A stretch of 60,563 nucleotides of DNA from an uncultured Bacteroidia bacterium. Lineage in GTDB: Bacteria > Bacteroidota > Bacteroidia > Bacteroidales > UBA932. The position numbers were made by a program, and so were the translations under genes. The stretch spans positions 1-60,563 of the forward strand of contig CACZFO010000009.1 of NCBI GenBank assembly GCA_902780455.1. Reading direction: 5' to 3'. The notes beneath the pieces are model-generated. The model worked only from the letters and a program-made list of their open reading frames with translations. It had not been told where the DNA came from and made no database searches. Positions 53,493 through 60,563 of the stretch are shown here, piece after piece; within the stretch, counting starts at the first letter, position 1, and the number at the start of each line of letters is the position of its first letter.

Positions 53493-54461
53493 ATGAATCC
53501 TATTGGAGGCTATTTCTCATTAGAACTCAACGAGGGGAAAGAATTGCACTCACAAGCACTTCGCCTTAATGCAGGTCGTTATGCTTTAGAGTACATCCTC
53601 AAAGTTAGGTCATATCGCAAGGTCTTTGTTCCCTATTATATATGCGAATCAATTCTACAGCCCATAAAGCGAATGGGGGTTGAATACGAATTCTATCACA
53701 TTAACGAACAATTTGAGCCTGCCGTAGAGCTACAACCTCAAGATGGTGAAGCTGTGCTTTATGTCAACTACTTTGGTTTAAAGAATCGCTTTGCTAGTTC
53801 GTTTTGTAAGACATATCCTAACACAATTCTTGACCAAACGCAGGCCTTCTTTAGTGAGCCTGGGAGTAAGAATGAGGATAATACCGTTAGATGTGATACC
53901 TTCTATAGCTGTCGTAAGTTCTTCGGCATACCTGATGGTGCGTATCTTTATATTGACGATAAGTTAAATGAAGAGTTGCCGTATGATGAGTCCTTCGATA
54001 GGATGTCTTTCCTTACAAAGCGGATAGACCGCTCTCCACAAGAAGGTTATGCGGATTTCCATGCCAATGATAAGAGTCTAAGCTTCGTTGGGATGAAGCG
54101 GATGTCAAAACTCACCGAAGCAATGATGAGGGGCATTGATTATAGCACAAAGGCAAATAAGCGAATCCATAATTTCCAAGTACTTGACAAAGCGCTGAGG
54201 GCATCGAACCGTTTCAAGTGGGGGATAGATGATGGAGCGGTACCATTAGTTTATCCTTACTATATAAAGAATGGTGCCAAGCTAAGACAAAAACTTATCG
54301 ATAATCAGGTGTTTTGTGCGCGTTATTGGCCTAATGTGATGGACTGGTGTGAGAAATCTGATTGGGAATATGAATTGGTAGAAAACTTAGTATGTCTGCC
54401 TATCGACCAAAGGTATGGTGAGGAAGATATGAATCAAGTGTTGGCAATTATAAGCATGTAA
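53493..54461 (+). CDS. Short DegT-like PLP-dependent enzyme
   Basis: 322 aa, against about 370-400 for ordinary DegT aminotransferases. Recognisable elements: RLNAGRYALEYIL for the cofactor pocket, VFVPYYICESILQPIKRMG, and the presumed PLP-lysine segment YSCRKFFGIPDGAYLY (Lys near residue 146). The nucleotide-sugar-aminotransferase N-terminus is shortened and the active-site lysine context (SCRKFFG) is unusual. Could act on a small amine donor or an amino acid rather than a sugar nucleotide. Lies between an ATP-grasp and a GNAT gene. Confidence 0.78.
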   Translation: MNPIGGYFSLELNEGKELHSQALRLNAGRYALEYILKVRSYRKVFVPYYICESILQPIKRMGVEYEFYHINEQFEPAVELQPQDGEAVLYVNYFGLKNRFASSFCKTYPNTILDQTQAFFSEPGSKNEDNTVRCDTFYSCRKFFGIPDGAYLYIDDKLNEELPYDESFDRMSFLTKRIDRSPQEGYADFHANDKSLSFVGMKRMSKLTEAMMRGIDYSTKANKRIHNFQVLDKALRASNRFKWGIDDGAVPLVYPYYIKNGAKLRQKLIDNQVFCARYWPNVMDWCEKSDWEYELVENLVCLPIDQRYGEEDMNQVLAIISM

Positions 54462-54472
54462 ATGACTATATT

Positions 54473-54955
54473 ATGATTGTTACTATACGACCGTTAGAAG
54501 AAAACGATGCATATACGTCTGTTAAATGGCGTAATGATCCGGAAGTATTCAAATACACAGGGAATACTTATAATCATGTGATTACCATAGATTCAGAGTT
54601 GGAATGGATTAGAAAGGTAATCAACAATCCGAACGATTATCGCTGTGCGATTTTGGCAGATGGTGTATATGTTGGTAATATATACTTGACTGATATTAAT
54701 GACGGAAACGCAAACTACCATATCTTCATTGGGGATAAGTCATATTGGGGCAAGGGGATCGCCAAGTCTGCATCCAAACTTATCATAGACTATGGTTTTA
54801 ATGAGTTGGATCTTAAATGTATTTATTTGAGAGTAAAAAGGCCGAATTCTTCAGCGATTCACCTTTACCAGTCTCTCGGTTTCCAGGAAATTCAGACTGA
54901 CGAGGAATGGATAAAAATGATGATAGAATACAATGCAAATGGAAGTATGAATTGA
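54473..54955 (+). CDS. GNAT N-acetyltransferase of the glycan locus
   Basis: 160 aa. GNAT fold: IRPLEENDAYTSVKWRND at the start and acetyl-CoA motif A in GDKSYWGKGIAKSASKL, then NSSAIHLYQSLGF. Similar to sugar N-acetyltransferases such as PseH; probably acylates an amino group made by one of the PLP enzymes in the locus. 11 bp after the DegT-like gene. Confidence 0.85.
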   Translation: MIVTIRPLEENDAYTSVKWRNDPEVFKYTGNTYNHVITIDSELEWIRKVINNPNDYRCAILADGVYVGNIYLTDINDGNANYHIFIGDKSYWGKGIAKSASKLIIDYGFNELDLKCIYLRVKRPNSSAIHLYQSLGFQEIQTDEEWIKMMIEYNANGSMN

Positions 54956-55002
54956 TTGAAAATACATAGGTTCCATTTGAGTATTAGACATTTGAATTAC
55001 TT

Positions 55003-56517
55003 ATGGGAAGTCTAAAACAAAATACAAGCGGGAATATAGGGAAGAGTGCTATAATCTCATATATCTCAATATTCCTAAATATAATCATATCCTTTTTCTA
55101 TACGCCTTGGATGATGCATAAGATAGGCGTATCGGATTATGGACTATATCATCTTGTAATAGCGTTTGTCTCTTACTTTATAATGGACTTCGGCCTGAAT
55201 TCTTCTGTTACCAGGTTCATTGCAAAATATAGAGCTGAAGATAATTATTTAAAAATCCGTCAAATACTTGGTTTAACACTAAAGGTTTTTATTGCAATAG
55301 ATCTGGTGATTTTGATCACTTTATTTATATGCTACTTTTTTATTGGGAGTATATTTGGAGGACTCACACCAGAAGAAATTGAAAAGGTTAAAGTATTATT
55401 CGTTATAGCAGGAGTTTTCAGCGCTCTAACTTTTGTTCTAAAACCTTTGGATGGTGCTCTGAATGCATTCGAACTCTTTGTCCCCAACAAGATTATAGAT
55501 CTTGTCCAAAGAGTCGGTGTCGTGTTGTTAGTGATTGCGTGTTTACTACTGGGTGGGAATGTATATCATCTTGTCCTAATAAATTGTGCTGGAGCTTTTG
55601 TTTGCTCTTTGACAAAATATATTGTTTTCAGCAAAAAAACACAACTTTCGATTGCATGGAGCTACAATAGTAAGAATGATTTGAAGGAAATATTTTCTTT
55701 TTCTGGATGGATCTTCCTGCAATCCCTTGCAATGCGCTTCCGTCTTACTTTTATACCAACGATTCTTGGTATTCTATCAAATAGCGCTCAAATTGCTGTG
55801 TTCTCTTTGGGCGCAACTCTCGAAAGTTTAATATGGTCATTGTCTGCTGCATTGAATGGATTGTTTCTTCCTAAAGTCTCCAAGATGTCCTATGATGGAA
55901 ACCGAGAGGTGTTGCAACAATTGTTGATTAAAGTCGGGCGAATACAACTTATTATTATTTTTTTAATCTATTCCGGTTTTGTCACAATCGGAGCTCCTTT
56001 TATAGAGTTATGGGCTGGTAACGAATTCGGTGATGTCTATTATATAGTATTGGCATTAACGTTTTCTTATATCATTGGAAATACTACACAAATTGCCTCT
56101 GATTTGGTGATGGCAGAAAACAAGGTACGCTATACAACTACCATAACTTTTATTACGTCTGCTTTCGGATTAATTGGTTCATTTGTTGTTGCTGGAAGAT
56201 CTGGTGCTTTAGGGTGTGCAATCTTCTCAGGACTAGCGCTTGTCGTAAATCAATTGTTTTATTTCCCAGTATATCAGAGGAAATTAGGGTTGGATATGAA
56301 GCGTTTCCTTAAAGAGTGTCATCTTAAAATTCTTCCAGTACTCCTTTTGTATGCGACACTGTTTTTTATTGTGACAAAACTCTTTGCTATAAACAATTGG
56401 ATAATTCTTATTGCTGCAGGCGCTATCTATACGATATTGTATTTAACGATAGTATACTTCTTCCTTCTTAACAATGTTGAAAAAGAATTGATTACCTCGA
56501 TAATAAGAAAAAGATAA
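55003..56517 (+). CDS. Wzx-type oligosaccharide flippase
   Basis: 504-aa inner-membrane protein, about 12-14 hydrophobic helices, from the MATE/PST polysaccharide transport superfamily. N-terminal TSGNIGKSAIISYISIFLN and PWMMHKIGVSDYGLYHL are typical. Flips the undecaprenyl-linked repeat unit to the periplasm. AT-rich. Its presence with a polymerase at the right edge shows a Wzx/Wzy-dependent pathway. Confidence 0.92.
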   Translation: MGSLKQNTSGNIGKSAIISYISIFLNIIISFFYTPWMMHKIGVSDYGLYHLVIAFVSYFIMDFGLNSSVTRFIAKYRAEDNYLKIRQILGLTLKVFIAIDLVILITLFICYFFIGSIFGGLTPEEIEKVKVLFVIAGVFSALTFVLKPLDGALNAFELFVPNKIIDLVQRVGVVLLVIACLLLGGNVYHLVLINCAGAFVCSLTKYIVFSKKTQLSIAWSYNSKNDLKEIFSFSGWIFLQSLAMRFRLTFIPTILGILSNSAQIAVFSLGATLESLIWSLSAALNGLFLPKVSKMSYDGNREVLQQLLIKVGRIQLIIIFLIYSGFVTIGAPFIELWAGNEFGDVYYIVLALTFSYIIGNTTQIASDLVMAENKVRYTTTITFITSAFGLIGSFVVAGRSGALGCAIFSGLALVVNQLFYFPVYQRKLGLDMKRFLKECHLKILPVLLLYATLFFIVTKLFAINNWIILIAAGAIYTILYLTIVYFFLLNNVEKELITSIIRKR

Positions 56518-56521
56518 TGAG

Positions 56522-57568
56522 ATGAAATACGCACCAGTTATTATACCAACATTGTGTAGGTTTGAACATTTCCAGCGATGTATTGAGAGCTTAAAGAGCA
56601 ATGGATGGGCATCGTGTACAGATGTATTTATAGGGCTTGATTATCCACCCCTTGAGAAGTATCGTCCCGGATGGGAGAAAATAAAATTGTACCTTTCGTC
56701 CTCCGATTTTTCAGCCTTTGCATCCTTTACCGTCCTTGAACAAAAAAAGAACATAGGGGCATCAGCCAATTCTCGTATCCTCAGAGAGCATATCCTTTCA
56801 TTAGGCTTTGACCGCTGGATTTATGCCGAAGATGATTTGGAGTTTTCGCCGAATTTTATTGAATACATCGATAAATGCTTGGACTTCTATGAAGATGATC
56901 CAGATGTCGTTGGTGTAACTGGATACTCTTATCCCATAGATTGGAGTGTGTCTGAAGGCGCTACCTGCTTTAAACAAAAATTTAATGCGTCCACTTGGGG
57001 GACTGGCTATTGGAAAAAGAAGACAGAACCCATAAGAGACTATTTATCAAACTGTGGGTTAAAAAAAGCTCTGCCAAATGTCTTGAAATATAAGTTATAC
57101 GAAGATATGATAGATACTGCCAAAATAGAATATTTCAATGAGGCTTTTTCTATTGTTCATTACTTGAGAATCAACTTGATGCGCGTTCATTCTGACTTAG
57201 CACTCCGAGCATATCTTGCAGTTGAAGATAAGTATTATATAACTCCAGTAATTAGCAAGACCCGTAATTATGGTTTTGATGGTTCGGGAGCTAATTGTAA
57301 AGACACATCAGAAAGTGGAAAAGATCCGTCTAAATATAGAATTGACGGCAATGCTTACTTTTCATTGTGTCCCGATGAAACGCATGATTATCAAGTTAAT
57401 CGTGACAAAATGAACAGCCGAGAAACTCGGACAAAGAAAGAAATGAGACGGACAAATGCTTTAATTAATATGGCAGATCTCTTTGGCATCTGGTCTAGTA
57501 AATTGTTTCTTTTAATATTAGTCCCCATTGATCTAATGAAAATAGCAATTCATAAATATAAGGGGTGA
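56522..57568 (+). CDS. GT-A type glycosyltransferase
   Basis: 348 aa. Starts PVIIPTLCRFEHFQRCIESL, as in GT2-like enzymes, and has an acidic metal-site motif EDDLEFSPNFIEY at about 101-113 and GFDGSGAN near 252. A C-terminal amphipathic/hydrophobic segment (LFLLILVPIDLMKIA) is likely membrane-associated. It transfers a sugar in repeat-unit assembly; donor unknown. It resembles the POMGnT1-like glycosyltransferases in its ExDLE-type motif. Confidence 0.83.
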   Translation: MKYAPVIIPTLCRFEHFQRCIESLKSNGWASCTDVFIGLDYPPLEKYRPGWEKIKLYLSSSDFSAFASFTVLEQKKNIGASANSRILREHILSLGFDRWIYAEDDLEFSPNFIEYIDKCLDFYEDDPDVVGVTGYSYPIDWSVSEGATCFKQKFNASTWGTGYWKKKTEPIRDYLSNCGLKKALPNVLKYKLYEDMIDTAKIEYFNEAFSIVHYLRINLMRVHSDLALRAYLAVEDKYYITPVISKTRNYGFDGSGANCKDTSESGKDPSKYRIDGNAYFSLCPDETHDYQVNRDKMNSRETRTKKEMRRTNALINMADLFGIWSSKLFLLILVPIDLMKIAIHKYKG

Positions 57569-57615
57569 GTCGTCATCTGCATTTCAATTATCACAATTAT
57601 TAAAATATTAATCGT

Positions 57616-58533
57616 ATGCAATCTATAGATTTTTACATTAAGCACCCATATAGTTTTCTTGACTCTCTGGTACTTCATTTTTGCCAATGGCTGCCTGATA
57701 GTGAATACATAAAACTCAGATACCGATGTCAAATGGGTAATCGATTAAATCTGATTAGACCGAAGACATTTAATGAGAAATTACAGTGGTTAAAACTTCA
57801 TGACCATAATCCCAAATATACGAAGATGGTGGATAAGGTTTTAGTGAAGGAATATGTATCATCCATAGTTGGGGCAGAATATATAGTTCCCTTGCTTGGT
57901 GTGTGGGATAGGCCTGAGAATATTGATTGGACATCCCTTCCGGAACGTTTCGTTTTGAAAACAAATCATAGCGGTGGAAATACAGGGGTTATCATTTGTC
58001 GTGATAAAAGTACATTTGATAAGCAAAAGGCGGTATCGAAACTAAATGCGTCATTAAAGCAAGATATATATCACAATTTGAGAGAATGGCCATACAAACA
58101 AGTTAAAAAATGTGTGTTTGCTGAGGCGTACATAGAATCAGCTCCTGATAAGAAAGATCTGCCTGACTATAAATTCTTTTGCTTTGATGGCGTTGTCAAG
58201 GCCCTGTTCGTTGCAACTGAACGGCAGAATCCAAATGAAGATGTGAAGTTTGATTTTTTTGATGAGAATTACAACCACTTGACGGTAAAACAAGGGCATG
58301 AGAATGCTATTGTTCCACCTTCAAAGCCGAAATCTTTTGAGGAGATGAAAAGAATTGCAGAAAAACTCAGCAAAGGGATTCCTCATGTCAGAGTGGATCT
58401 ATATGAGGCCAATGGGCGACCCCTATTTGGCGAGTTTACTTTCTGCCACTTTGCGGGTATGGTACCATTTCAGCCTGCGGAGTGGGATGTGAGATTTGGA
58501 GAATGGTTGGATTTACCCAATGATATAAAATAG
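57616..58533 (+). CDS. TupA-like ATP-grasp protein (second ATP-grasp)
   Basis: 305 aa, of the TupA-like ATP-grasp family. Recognisable: MGNRLNLIRPKTFNEKLQWLKL at 35-55, FVLKTNHSGGNTGVIICRD as the ATP-binding loop (about 115-130), and C-terminal VRVDLYEANGRPLFGEFTF with metal-binding Asp and Glu. TupA family members were first seen in teichuronopeptide synthesis, where amino acids are amide-linked to a polymer; they are often misannotated as glycosyltransferases. AT-rich. Confidence 0.87.
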   Translation: MQSIDFYIKHPYSFLDSLVLHFCQWLPDSEYIKLRYRCQMGNRLNLIRPKTFNEKLQWLKLHDHNPKYTKMVDKVLVKEYVSSIVGAEYIVPLLGVWDRPENIDWTSLPERFVLKTNHSGGNTGVIICRDKSTFDKQKAVSKLNASLKQDIYHNLREWPYKQVKKCVFAEAYIESAPDKKDLPDYKFFCFDGVVKALFVATERQNPNEDVKFDFFDENYNHLTVKQGHENAIVPPSKPKSFEEMKRIAEKLSKGIPHVRVDLYEANGRPLFGEFTFCHFAGMVPFQPAEWDVRFGEWLDLPNDIK

Positions 58534-58543
58534 AATTATCAAT

Positions 58544-59695
58544 ATGAAAGGTATTGTGCAATTTCTGGAACAGGCAACCGATCGTTATGAGCGTTGGAGA
58601 TTAGAAGTAGAACAGAAAAAAAAAGAAAGAGATCCTAGAAGACTGGTAATAGCCCAGTCATATAAACTCTCCAAAGAACAAAAAGAACAGATAGATGACC
58701 TTTTTGTAAAGTATTATGGGGAAAAGATAGATTATTTCTGGCATCAGAATTATGCGGCACACGCAGGACGCTTTGATTACCGTTTTTTTCCAGAATATCT
58801 CTATATTCCGGAATTCGAGTTTTATCAAAATCAAAACAAAGCAGCAGTGCGAATGATGGAAGACAAAAATTTCATCCCATTAGTCGCAAATTCTGTTGGT
58901 GTAAGAATGCCTGAAACTATTTTGAGTTGTGTGAATGGGTTGCTGAGGGATAGTTCAAATCATATCATTTCTGAAAAAACGGCCACTAATTTATTAAAGA
59001 GTAAGCCTGTTTTCTTTGTTAAACCCTCAATCGACTCCTCCTCAGGACAAGGTTGCAGGAAGGTGTTTATCAATGATAATATCGAAGTTTCAGATAATAC
59101 ATTGACGGTCAATGGTGAACATTATAAACGAGATTTCGTTGTGCAAGAAGTTATCAAATGTCACGAAAGTATTCAACAAATTTATCCGAAAAGCGTGAAT
59201 ACGTTTCGTGTAATTAGCTATTTGTGGAAAGGGCAAATAGAGGTTATGCCTATAATAATAAGAATCGGGAAAGGAGGTAGTTTCATTGATAATGCTCATG
59301 CTGGTGGGATGTTTTGTGCGGTTAACCTTGATGGATCAATGGGAAATCATGCTGTAACAGAGTTCAATGAACATTTTTTATATCACCCAGATACTCATAT
59401 AAAATTTGTCGATCATAGAATTAGTCATATCGATAAGATAATAGAAGCTGCTAAAAGATTACATATGCAAATACCTCAAATAGGTGTTGTCAATTGGGAC
59501 TTTACAATTAATGGTGAAGGAGATCCTGTATTAATTGAATCCAACTGCCATTATGGTTCTGTCTGGCTGCCACAAATGGCTCATGGTACAGGAGCTTTTG
59601 GAGACAAGACTGCTGAGGTTCTGAAATGGCTTAGATTCATGAAATATACCAAACCTCAAAATCGGAAGAATTATGTTGGTGGTTTAATGGATTAA
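58544..59695 (+). CDS. Sugar-transfer-associated ATP-grasp protein (third ATP-grasp)
   Basis: 383 aa, matching the ATP-grasp family named for its association with sugar-transfer genes. N-terminal coiled-coil-like basic segment (about 12-40), then FFVKPSIDSSSGQGCRKV (ATP loop), FVVQEVIKCHESI, TFRVISYLWKG and a C-terminal metal segment GVVNWDFTINGEGDPVLIESN. Distinct in sequence from the other two ATP-grasp proteins. It starts 10 bp after the TupA-like gene. Confidence 0.85.
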   Translation: MKGIVQFLEQATDRYERWRLEVEQKKKERDPRRLVIAQSYKLSKEQKEQIDDLFVKYYGEKIDYFWHQNYAAHAGRFDYRFFPEYLYIPEFEFYQNQNKAAVRMMEDKNFIPLVANSVGVRMPETILSCVNGLLRDSSNHIISEKTATNLLKSKPVFFVKPSIDSSSGQGCRKVFINDNIEVSDNTLTVNGEHYKRDFVVQEVIKCHESIQQIYPKSVNTFRVISYLWKGQIEVMPIIIRIGKGGSFIDNAHAGGMFCAVNLDGSMGNHAVTEFNEHFLYHPDTHIKFVDHRISHIDKIIEAAKRLHMQIPQIGVVNWDFTINGEGDPVLIESNCHYGSVWLPQMAHGTGAFGDKTAEVLKWLRFMKYTKPQNRKNYVGGLMD

Positions 59696-59773
59696 TGATA
59701 GTATTAATTCTGTATGTTTATAGGCTATTGGTGTTTTTATATACTTATTAATTGCTTAATTGCGTCGTCATAA

Positions 59774-60563
59774 ATGATAAAAGAATCCGTTGAGTTATAT
59801 TTATTTAATGTAGCCATCATTTTTATTCTTGTTCTTATATCATTCTGGCCTTTATATAAAGGTGCTTGGGTAAGGAACAATAGATACAGTCATAATAATA
59901 CGGCATTTTATGCTGTAAATATTATTCTATTACTTTTGTTTGTAATATTCCAGTTTACTGAGACTGATTTTTGGAATTATATGCAAATGTTCCTCCATAA
60001 AGAAGAAATGGTGGAACCTGTTCAGGAATATATTAAGAACAACTTCGATAACTATTATGTATGGCGTGCATTTGTCTGGGGCGGAGCTTTTCTCATATAT
60101 ACTTTAGTGATTAAAAGGCTGGGGTTAGATCTAAGGTTTTATTTCCCTCTATTTGTCCTTTGCTGTCTATCAAGATTTATTTCTCGCGAGCAACTAGGAA
60201 TCGCAATAATGTTTTTGGGCAGCACCTTTATCATTCGTCCAAGCAAAGTAAAAGTATTGTCATATTTATTGGGAACTCTACTGATTATTGGTTCCTACTA
60301 TTTCCATAACTCAATGATTGTTTCTATTGCGATGTTATTACCTGCAGTAATTAGAGTTAATAAGATAAGAGCAATAGTAGTTCTTGCTCTTTTTATCCCG
60401 CTCATATCACTATTCACGTTCGTTCTTGAGGATGAAAGTTTGATGAGTGTATTTGAAGATTCAAGTACAAATATGATGGATAGAGTCTCTATATATACCT
60501 TGCAGGTTACTGATAAAATGAATTTTAATGGTTTGGTAAGACAACTGATTTTTTGGTCTCCAA
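59774..60563 (+). CDS. EpsG/Wzy-like polysaccharide polymerase, N-terminal part (runs off window)
   Basis: Open frame from the ATG at 59774 to the window edge, 263 residues visible, no stop. Strongly hydrophobic with at least seven predicted membrane helices (for example NVAIIFILVLISFWPLY and AVNIILLLLFVIF). A periplasmic loop region around HKEEMVEPVQEYIKNN and SRFISREQLGIAI and YYFHNSMIVSIAM match the EpsG family pattern. The expected partner of the Wzx flippase. Confidence 0.8.
   Translation, partial: MIKESVELYLFNVAIIFILVLISFWPLYKGAWVRNNRYSHNNTAFYAVNIILLLLFVIFQFTETDFWNYMQMFLHKEEMVEPVQEYIKNNFDNYYVWRAFVWGGAFLIYTLVIKRLGLDLRFYFPLFVLCCLSRFISREQLGIAIMFLGSTFIIRPSKVKVLSYLLGTLLIIGSYYFHNSMIVSIAMLLPAVIRVNKIRAIVVLALFIPLISLFTFVLEDESLMSVFEDSSTNMMDRVSIYTLQVTDKMNFNGLVRQLIFWSP

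Overview
The window reads as chromosomal DNA of an anaerobic member of the Bacteroidota, most likely order Bacteroidales. Grounds: about twenty genes are preceded by the phylum-specific -7 promoter box TAnnTTTG; ribosome binding sites are mostly weak or absent; and the gene content fits a strict anaerobe ([FeFe]-hydrogenase maturase HydG, ferredoxin-dependent branched-chain 2-oxoacid oxidoreductase, PPi-dependent phosphofructokinase, rubredoxin and an FprA-type flavodiiron protein). Family or genus cannot be fixed from the sequence alone. No insertion sequence, prophage, CRISPR array, rRNA or replication origin is visible.

Layout. 1-7.7 kb (minus strand): probable long transcription unit ligA - fprA - thioesterase - hydG - rel - Ig-like lipoprotein (cut by the window edge). 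7.8-15.8 kb: PPi-phosphofructokinase, tRNA-Thr(CGT), MATE exporter with a cytidylate-kinase-like gene, a HAD phosphatase, two tandem WYL-domain regulators, a nitroreductase and two small orphan proteins. 15.8-21 kb: a long imperfect hairpin, a heterodimeric ABC exporter pair and a short-chain fatty acid transporter. 21.1-25.2 kb: ilvE - TPR - four-subunit 2-oxoacid:ferredoxin oxidoreductase operon closed by a strong terminator. This joins branched-chain transamination to ferredoxin-linked (de)carboxylation. 25.2-29.4 kb: NfeD/SPFH pair, HAD, NhaC antiporter, free-methionine-(R)-sulfoxide reductase, rubredoxin. 29.4-30.6 kb: terminators, an (ATC)10(TTC)5 microsatellite and an AT-rich lipoprotein gene. 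30.7-39.6 kb: HI0933-type flavoprotein, metallophosphoesterase, MFS exporter, a UvrA paralogue without room for a UvrB-binding domain, EamA transporter, beta-propeller, NlpC/P60-LysM hydrolase. 39.6-41.4 kb: DUF4252 - ECF sigma - one-TM protein - DUF4252 cassette. 41.4-49.5 kb: LOG protein; acyl-CoA synthetase - GNAT - deleted flavodoxin remnant - SpoIIE phosphatase - small protein; CMD-cupin and lipoprotein hydrolase.

49.7 kb to the end is the start of a surface polysaccharide (capsule or O-antigen) locus: unknown 120-aa protein, rfbA, aminotransferase, ATP-grasp, short DegT-like enzyme, GNAT, Wzx flippase, glycosyltransferase, two further ATP-grasp proteins and an EpsG/Wzy-like polymerase cut by the edge. 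Codon use and base composition change here: the core genes use AGG/AGA arginine codons heavily, the aminotransferase is rich in GCC/ACC/CGT, and everything after about 52.3 kb is clearly AT-richer, as expected of a laterally exchanged locus.

The best candidates for undescribed biology are the three ATP-grasp and two PLP enzymes in one glycan locus (suggesting amide-linked decoration), the DUF4252/ECF cassette, the CMD-CMD-cupin enzyme, and promoters so close to start codons that leaderless mRNAs are likely. All functional calls rest on motif recognition by eye; no database search was run.
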